From: Kineosphaera sp032229625
GTDB taxonomy: Bacteria; Actinomycetota; Actinomycetes; Actinomycetales; Dermatophilaceae
NCBI GenBank assembly: GCA_032229625.1
Contig: JAVTVZ010000116.1
Coordinates: 1-9,637 of the forward strand
DNA: 9,637 bases
Direction of reading: 5' to 3'
Below are positions 5,695 to 9,637 of this stretch, piece after piece (positions within the stretch are counted from its first letter, which is position 1; every line of letters begins with the position of its first letter). The notes under the pieces are model-generated. The model had not been told where the DNA came from. It saw nothing but the letters and a program-made list of their open reading frames with translations, and did no database searches. The position numbers and the translations under genes were made by a program.

Positions 5695-5696
5695 GC

Positions 5697-6719
5697 ATGA
5701 AGATCCTTGTCACCGGCACCGACGGCTACATCGGTTGCCTGCTCGCCCCGATGCTGATCGACGCCGGACACGACGTCGTCGCCGTCGACACCGGCTTCTA
5801 CAAGAACGGCTGGCTCTACAACGGCCTGACGTCCGAGGCGCTGACCCTGGCCAAGGACATGCGCCACCTGACGGTGGAGGACTTCGAGGGTGTCGACGCG
5901 GTCGTCGCGCTCGCCGAGCTGTCCAACGACCCGGTCGGCGACCTCGTCGGCCCGATCACCTACGACATCAACCACCTGGGCTCCGCGCACGTCGCCAAGA
6001 CGGCCAAGGCCGCCGGCGTCGAGCGCTTCGTCTACATGAGCTCGTGCTCGGTCTACGGCGTGGCCGACGGCACCGTCGACGAGACCAGCGACGTCAACCC
6101 GCAGACCGCCTACGGCAAGTGCAAGTACCTCACCGAGCAGGACCTGTGGGCCCTGGCGGACGACAACTTCCACCCCGTCGCGCTGCGCAACGCCACCGCC
6201 TTCGGCGCGAGCCCGCGGCAGCGTTTCGACATCGTGCTCAACAACCTCTCGGGTCTGGCCTACACGACCGGCGTCATCGCGATGACCTCCGACGGCACCC
6301 CGTGGCGCCCGATGGCCCACGCGCTGGACCTGTGCAAGGGCATCATGCTCATGCTCGACTCGCCGGTGGAGAAGATCCACGGCCAGGCGTTCAACTCCGG
6401 CAGCAACGACAACAACTACACGGTCCGCGAGATCGCCGAGACCGTCGCGAATGAGTTCACCGGCTGCCAGCTGTCCTTCGGCGCCCCGGGCGCGGACAAC
6501 CGCTCCTACAAGGTGAACTTCGACAAGATCACCGACCTGGGGCTGGTCTGCGACTGGGACCTGGCCAAGGGCGCCAAGCAGCTGCACGAGGTCTTCGACG
6601 CCATCCAGCTCGACGAGGCGACGTTCACCGGCCGCGGCCACACCCGGCTCAAGCAGATCGAGTGGCTCCTGAAGACCGGCCAGGTCGACGAGAAGCTCTT
6701 CTGGAAGCGGGAGTGGTGA
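5697..6719 (+). CDS. Extended SDR nucleotide-sugar epimerase/dehydratase-like enzyme
   Basis: 340 residues. An N-terminal Rossmann fold with TGTDGYIG (residues 6-13) binds NAD(P). The catalytic set is the serine of MSSCSVYG and Y139-x3-K143 (YGKCK). This SSxSVYG form resembles 4-epimerases and related SDRs; the TDEVYG motif of NDP-sugar 4,6-dehydratases is absent, so it is not an evident RfbG (CDP-glucose 4,6-dehydratase). The substrate half includes LRNATAFGASPRQRFDIVLN, FNSGSNDNNYTVREIAETV and DNRSYKVNFDKI, features seen in WcaG/GalE-like enzymes of polysaccharide loci. It begins 2 nt after rfbF and likely acts on the CDP-sugar that RfbF makes, by epimerisation or oxidation/reduction; the actual reaction is unknown. 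ATG 5697 is chosen because the Rossmann fold starts right there; an upstream in-frame GTG at 5655 lies inside rfbF and only adds 14 residues. Confidence 0.85.
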   Translation: MKILVTGTDGYIGCLLAPMLIDAGHDVVAVDTGFYKNGWLYNGLTSEALTLAKDMRHLTVEDFEGVDAVVALAELSNDPVGDLVGPITYDINHLGSAHVAKTAKAAGVERFVYMSSCSVYGVADGTVDETSDVNPQTAYGKCKYLTEQDLWALADDNFHPVALRNATAFGASPRQRFDIVLNNLSGLAYTTGVIAMTSDGTPWRPMAHALDLCKGIMLMLDSPVEKIHGQAFNSGSNDNNYTVREIAETVANEFTGCQLSFGAPGADNRSYKVNFDKITDLGLVCDWDLAKGAKQLHEVFDAIQLDEATFTGRGHTRLKQIEWLLKTGQVDEKLFWKREW

Positions 6720-6721
6720 GC

Positions 6722-7264
6722 ATGAAGTTCACGGAAACGGCCGTCGACGGCTGCTGGATCATCGACCTGACGCCCTTCGGGGACGACCGCGGCGGCTTCG
6801 CCCGCACGTTCTGCCAGGACGAGTTCGCGGCGCACGGCATCGAGACCCACGTCGCCCAGGCCAACATGAGCTGGAACGCCAAGAAGGGCACGATGCGCGG
6901 CATGCACCGCCAGATCGAGCCCGCCGCCGAGGGCAAGCTCGTGCGCTGCACCCGCGGCACGATCGTCGACTGCTGCCTCGACCTGCGCGAGGACTCCCCG
7001 ACCTTCGGCAAGAACGTCATGGTCGAGCTGTCCGCCGACAACCGTCGCGCGCTGTGGATCCCGCCGTACTGCGGCCACGGCTACCTGACGATGACCGACG
7101 ACACCGAGGTCATGTACCAGGTCAGCGGCATGTACACCCCGTCCGCCGAGCGCGGTCAGCGGTACGACGACCCGGCCTTCGGCCTGGAGTGGCCCGGCGA
7201 GGTCACGGTCATCTCCGACAAGGACACGGCGTGGCCGGACTGGGACGGGAAGGCGATCCGATGA
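6722..7264 (+). CDS. RmlC-like cupin, dTDP-4-dehydrorhamnose 3,5-epimerase family
   Basis: 180 residues, the normal RmlC length. The cupin core shows DDRGGFARTF near the start, the catalytic-histidine motif MRGMHRQ (H62; canonical LRGLHYQ), GTIVDCCLDLREDSPTFGK, and IPPYCGHGY (H119). YQVSGMY at 132-138 aligns with the paired tyrosines of RmlC, and DDPAFGLEWP plus SDKD near the end match the family. Such enzymes epimerise C3 and/or C5 of 4-keto-6-deoxy nucleotide sugars. In a locus headed by a cytidylyltransferase the natural substrate is presumably a CDP-keto sugar, not dTDP; that is inference. The start has GGGAG (6709-6713) 8 nt upstream and lies 2 nt after the preceding stop. The gene overlaps the next by 4 nt (ATGA). 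Whether one or both carbons are epimerised cannot be told. Confidence 0.87.
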   Translation: MKFTETAVDGCWIIDLTPFGDDRGGFARTFCQDEFAAHGIETHVAQANMSWNAKKGTMRGMHRQIEPAAEGKLVRCTRGTIVDCCLDLREDSPTFGKNVMVELSADNRRALWIPPYCGHGYLTMTDDTEVMYQVSGMYTPSAERGQRYDDPAFGLEWPGEVTVISDKDTAWPDWDGKAIR

Positions 7265-8577
7265 TCGTCACCGACACCCTGCTCGCGGCCCGCGAGGCCG
7301 ACGGCCGCCCGATCCAGGTCGGCATCGCCGGCCCCGGCTTCATGGCCAAGGGCCTGATCAACCACATCACGAACACCGTGCCGGGGCAGCACGTCGCGGT
7401 CGTCTACGCGCGCTCGACCGACAAGGGCGTCTTCGCGCTGGAGAACGCCGGTGTGGACTCGGACCGGATCGCGGTGGTGCAGACCGCCGCGGAGGTCGAC
7501 CGGGCCGTCCGCGACGGCAAGCACGCGGTCACCTCGCATCACGAGGCGATGACCGGCGCGACGTCGGTCGACGTCGTCGTCGACTGCACCGGCTCGGTGG
7601 AGTTCGGCGCGCGCCTCGCACTCGACGCGCTCGCCGGCCGCAAGCACCTCGTGCTCATGAACGCCGAGGTCGACGCGACGATCGGCTCGATCCTCAACAG
7701 CAAGTTCGAGGCGGCCGGCCTGGTCTACACCGGCTGCGACGGCGACCAGCCGGGCGTGCAGATGAACCTCATCCGCTTCGTCCGCGGCCTGGGCCTGACC
7801 CCGCTCGTCGCGGGCAACGTCAAGGGTCTGCAGGACCCGTACCGCAACCCGACGACGCAGGAGGGCTTCGCCAAGCAGTGGGGTCAGGACCCGCACATGG
7901 TGACCTCGTTCGCCGACGGCACGAAGGTGTCCGTCGAGCAGGCGCTCGTCGCCAACGCGGCGGGTCTGTCCGTGCACAAGCGCGGCTGCCTGCAGCGCGA
8001 CCACCGCGGTCACGTCGACGAGCTGACCGGCATGTACGACATCGACGAGCTGCGCGAGCTCGGCGGCGCGGTCGACTACGTCGTGGGCTCCAAGCCGGGT
8101 CCGGGCGTCTACGTGCTCGCCACGCACGACGACCCCAAGCAACGGCACTACCTCAACCTCTACAAGCTCGGTGAGGGGCCGCTCTACAGCTTCTACACGC
8201 CCTACCACCTGTGCCACTTCGAGGTGCCGAACACGATCGCCCGTGCCGCCCTGCTCGGCGACGCGACGATCAAGCCGCTCGGCACCCCGCGGGTCGAGGT
8301 CATCACCGTCGCCAAGAAGGACCTCAAGGCGGGCGAGACGCTCGACGCGCTCGGTGGGTACACCTACTACGGCGAGTGCGAGAAGGCGCCGATCGCGGCC
8401 GCCGAGAAGCTCCTGCCGGTCGGTCTCGCGGAGGGCTGCGTGCTCACCCGCGACATCGCCAAGGACGAGGCGATCTCCTACGCCGACGTCACGGTGCCCG
8501 CCGGTCGACTGGCCGACGAGCTGCGCGCCGAGCAGGACGCGGCGTTCCCGCAGCCGGAGGTCGGGGCGACGCGATGA
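7261..8577 (+). CDS. NAD(P)-dependent oxidoreductase with C-terminal SAF domain (homoserine dehydrogenase-like)
   Basis: 438 residues. A Rossmann domain begins VGIAGPGFMAKG (residues 20-31) and continues to VDVVVDCTGS; the middle carries VLMNAEVDATIG and YTGCDGDQPGVQ, then KGLQDPYRNP. Residues about 343-415 (VEVITVAKKDLKAGETLDAL to DEAISYADVTVP) look like a SAF domain, the fold found in sialic acid synthases and altronate-type hydrolases. This architecture belongs to a family usually named SAF-domain or homoserine-dehydrogenase-like oxidoreductase, which I recall near surface-sugar genes; its substrate is not established to my knowledge. It overlaps its neighbours by 4 nt on both sides. The start at 7261 has GGGAAGG (7247-7253) 7 nt upstream; an in-frame GTG at 7054 lies inside the RmlC-like gene. 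It probably oxidises or reduces a pathway intermediate. It lacks the rest of a homoserine dehydrogenase, so threonine synthesis is unlikely. Confidence 0.82.
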   Translation: MIVTDTLLAAREADGRPIQVGIAGPGFMAKGLINHITNTVPGQHVAVVYARSTDKGVFALENAGVDSDRIAVVQTAAEVDRAVRDGKHAVTSHHEAMTGATSVDVVVDCTGSVEFGARLALDALAGRKHLVLMNAEVDATIGSILNSKFEAAGLVYTGCDGDQPGVQMNLIRFVRGLGLTPLVAGNVKGLQDPYRNPTTQEGFAKQWGQDPHMVTSFADGTKVSVEQALVANAAGLSVHKRGCLQRDHRGHVDELTGMYDIDELRELGGAVDYVVGSKPGPGVYVLATHDDPKQRHYLNLYKLGEGPLYSFYTPYHLCHFEVPNTIARAALLGDATIKPLGTPRVEVITVAKKDLKAGETLDALGGYTYYGECEKAPIAAAEKLLPVGLAEGCVLTRDIAKDEAISYADVTVPAGRLADELRAEQDAAFPQPEVGATR

Positions 8578-9637
8578 CGCACGTGTATGACTACGCCGTC
8601 ATCGGCGGTGGGATCGTCGGTCTGGCGACCGCGATGTCCCTGCTGCGCGAACGGCCCGGCTCGAGCCTCATCGTGCTCGAGAAGGAGGACGGCGTCGCCC
8701 GGCACCAGACCGGGCACAACAGCGGCGTCATCCACGCCGGGATCTACTACAAGCCGGGATCGCACAAGGCGAAGCTGTGCAAGGAGGGGGCTGTCCGCAC
8801 GCGGCAGTTCTGCGACGAACACGGCATCCCCTACCGCAACACCGGCAAGCTCATCGTCGCCACCAACGACGCCGAGCTGGAGCGGATGAACGCCCTCTAC
8901 GAGCGCGCGCTCATCAACGAGCTCGACGTCGAGCTCATCGACGCGGCCGAGCTCAAGCGCCGGGAGCCGAACATCACCGGCGTCGGGGCGATCTGGCTCA
9001 CCTCGACGGGCATCGTCGACTACACACAGGTCTGTGTGAAGATGGCCGAGGTCATCGAGGCCGCCGGCGGCACGATCCGCCTGGGGTCCAAGGTCACCGA
9101 CATCACCGAGTCGCTCTCGGAGGTGCGGGTCGACGTCGAGGGCCCCGGTCCGGTGCAGACCGAGCGGGTCTACGCCAAGCAGCTCGTCGTGTGCGGCGGC
9201 ATCCAGGCCGACCGGCTCGCGGCGATGGCGGGGCTGGACGTCGACTTCCAGATGGTGCCGTTCCGCGGGGAGTACTACCGGCTGCCGGCGTCGCGCAATC
9301 ACATCGTCGACACGCTGATCTATCCGGTGCCGGATCCCGACCTGCCCTTCCTGGGTGTGCACCTGACGCTGATGATGGACGGCGGCGTGACCGTCGGCCC
9401 GAACGCGGTCATGGGTTTCGCCCGCGAGGGCTACCCGAAGTGGTCGATGAACCGGCGTGACATCGCCGCGTTCGTGCGGTTCCCCGGCTTCTGGAAGGTC
9501 GCGAAGGCCCAGCTGAAGACCGGCGCGGTCGAGCAGTGGAACTCCGTCTACAAGCCGGGGTATCTGCAGCTGATCCGCAAGTACTGCCCGTCGCTGACGA
9601 CGGCCGACCTCACGCCGGAGCCCGCGGGGATCCGCGC
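8574..9637 (+). CDS. lhgO: FAD-dependent L-2-hydroxyglutarate oxidase (LhgO)-like protein (3' end cut by window edge)
   Basis: 354 codons are visible; E. coli LhgO is a little over 400 residues, so the C-terminus is missing. The FAD-binding motif is VIGGGIVGLATAM (9-21) with E36 at the end of the second strand. HQTGHNSGVIHAGIYY (44-59), REPNITGVGAIW, VPFRGEYYRL, YPVPDPDLPFLGVHLT and VGPNAVMGF are close to E. coli LhgO (formerly YgaF). LhgO oxidises L-2-hydroxyglutarate to 2-oxoglutarate, passing electrons to the quinone pool. Here it is the fifth gene of a sugar-nucleotide operon, overlapping the previous stop by 4 nt, so its substrate may be a different 2-hydroxyacid or sugar-derived intermediate. 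CGGAGG (8555-8560) lies 13 nt upstream of the ATG, rather far; GTG 8583 is an alternative start that loses three residues. Confidence 0.9.
   Translation, partial: MTHVYDYAVIGGGIVGLATAMSLLRERPGSSLIVLEKEDGVARHQTGHNSGVIHAGIYYKPGSHKAKLCKEGAVRTRQFCDEHGIPYRNTGKLIVATNDAELERMNALYERALINELDVELIDAAELKRREPNITGVGAIWLTSTGIVDYTQVCVKMAEVIEAAGGTIRLGSKVTDITESLSEVRVDVEGPGPVQTERVYAKQLVVCGGIQADRLAAMAGLDVDFQMVPFRGEYYRLPASRNHIVDTLIYPVPDPDLPFLGVHLTLMMDGGVTVGPNAVMGFAREGYPKWSMNRRDIAAFVRFPGFWKVAKAQLKTGAVEQWNSVYKPGYLQLIRKYCPSLTTADLTPEPAGIR

Noticed and set aside
5697..6719. Calling the SDR a CDP-glucose 4,6-dehydratase (RfbG)
   Set aside because: The position after rfbF is suggestive, but the TDE active-site motif is absent and SSCSVYG is present.
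7261..8577. Calling the SAF-domain protein a homoserine dehydrogenase
   Set aside because: Only the Rossmann part is similar; the C-terminal domain is SAF rather than ACT or the homoserine dehydrogenase catalytic domain, and the context is sugar biosynthesis.
4429..9362. Minus-strand frames opposite the sugar operon (4429-5598, 5514-6641, 6506-7078, 7156-8217, 8478-9362)
   Set aside because: All are shadows of GC-rich coding sequence with antisense-type composition; no ribosome binding sites or motifs.
1..9637. tRNA, rRNA, CRISPR arrays, insertion sequences or attachment sites
   Set aside because: No cloverleaf, spaced repeats, transposase motifs or terminal inverted repeats were seen on either strand.

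Overview
The window is high-GC DNA with strongly G/C-biased third codon positions. It carries WhiB-family, SigD/ShbA-type sigma, RsdA-type anti-sigma and IMP dehydrogenase genes side by side, which points to an actinobacterium (class Actinomycetia). Genus cannot be fixed from the sequence; a Micrococcales-like organism is only a guess.

Left part (1-4588): a conserved actinobacterial regulatory and housekeeping block. A WhiD/WhiB3-type iron-sulfur regulator (cut by the left edge, minus strand) is divergent from an ECF sigma factor of the SigD/ShbA type. A 375-bp intergenic region with several short palindromes separates them. The sigma gene overlaps its membrane anti-sigma factor (RsdA-like) by 4 nt; that protein has an unusually long Ser/Thr-rich extracytoplasmic tail. 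guaB (IMP dehydrogenase) follows, with a -10 box so close to the ATG that its mRNA is probably leaderless. A perfect 12-bp GC hairpin ends this block. In Mycobacterium and Streptomyces, as I recall, guaB is followed by the paralogue guaB3. Here it is not.

Right part (4739-9637, running off the edge): a promoter, a roughly 150-nt leader with a 13-codon candidate leader ORF, then a very tight five-gene operon. The genes encode a glucose-1-phosphate cytidylyltransferase (RfbF), an extended SDR sugar epimerase/dehydratase-like enzyme, an RmlC-like cupin epimerase, a Rossmann oxidoreductase with a C-terminal SAF domain, and an LhgO-like FAD L-2-hydroxyacid oxidase (partial). Junctions are 2 nt, 2 nt, 4-nt overlap and 4-nt overlap. 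Nucleotide activation plus sugar-modifying enzymes suggests an unusual CDP-linked surface sugar. The SAF oxidoreductase and LhgO homologue are not part of any textbook CDP-sugar route, so this operon is the best candidate for something undescribed in the window. No glycosyltransferase, transporter, mobile element, tRNA, rRNA or CRISPR array is visible.
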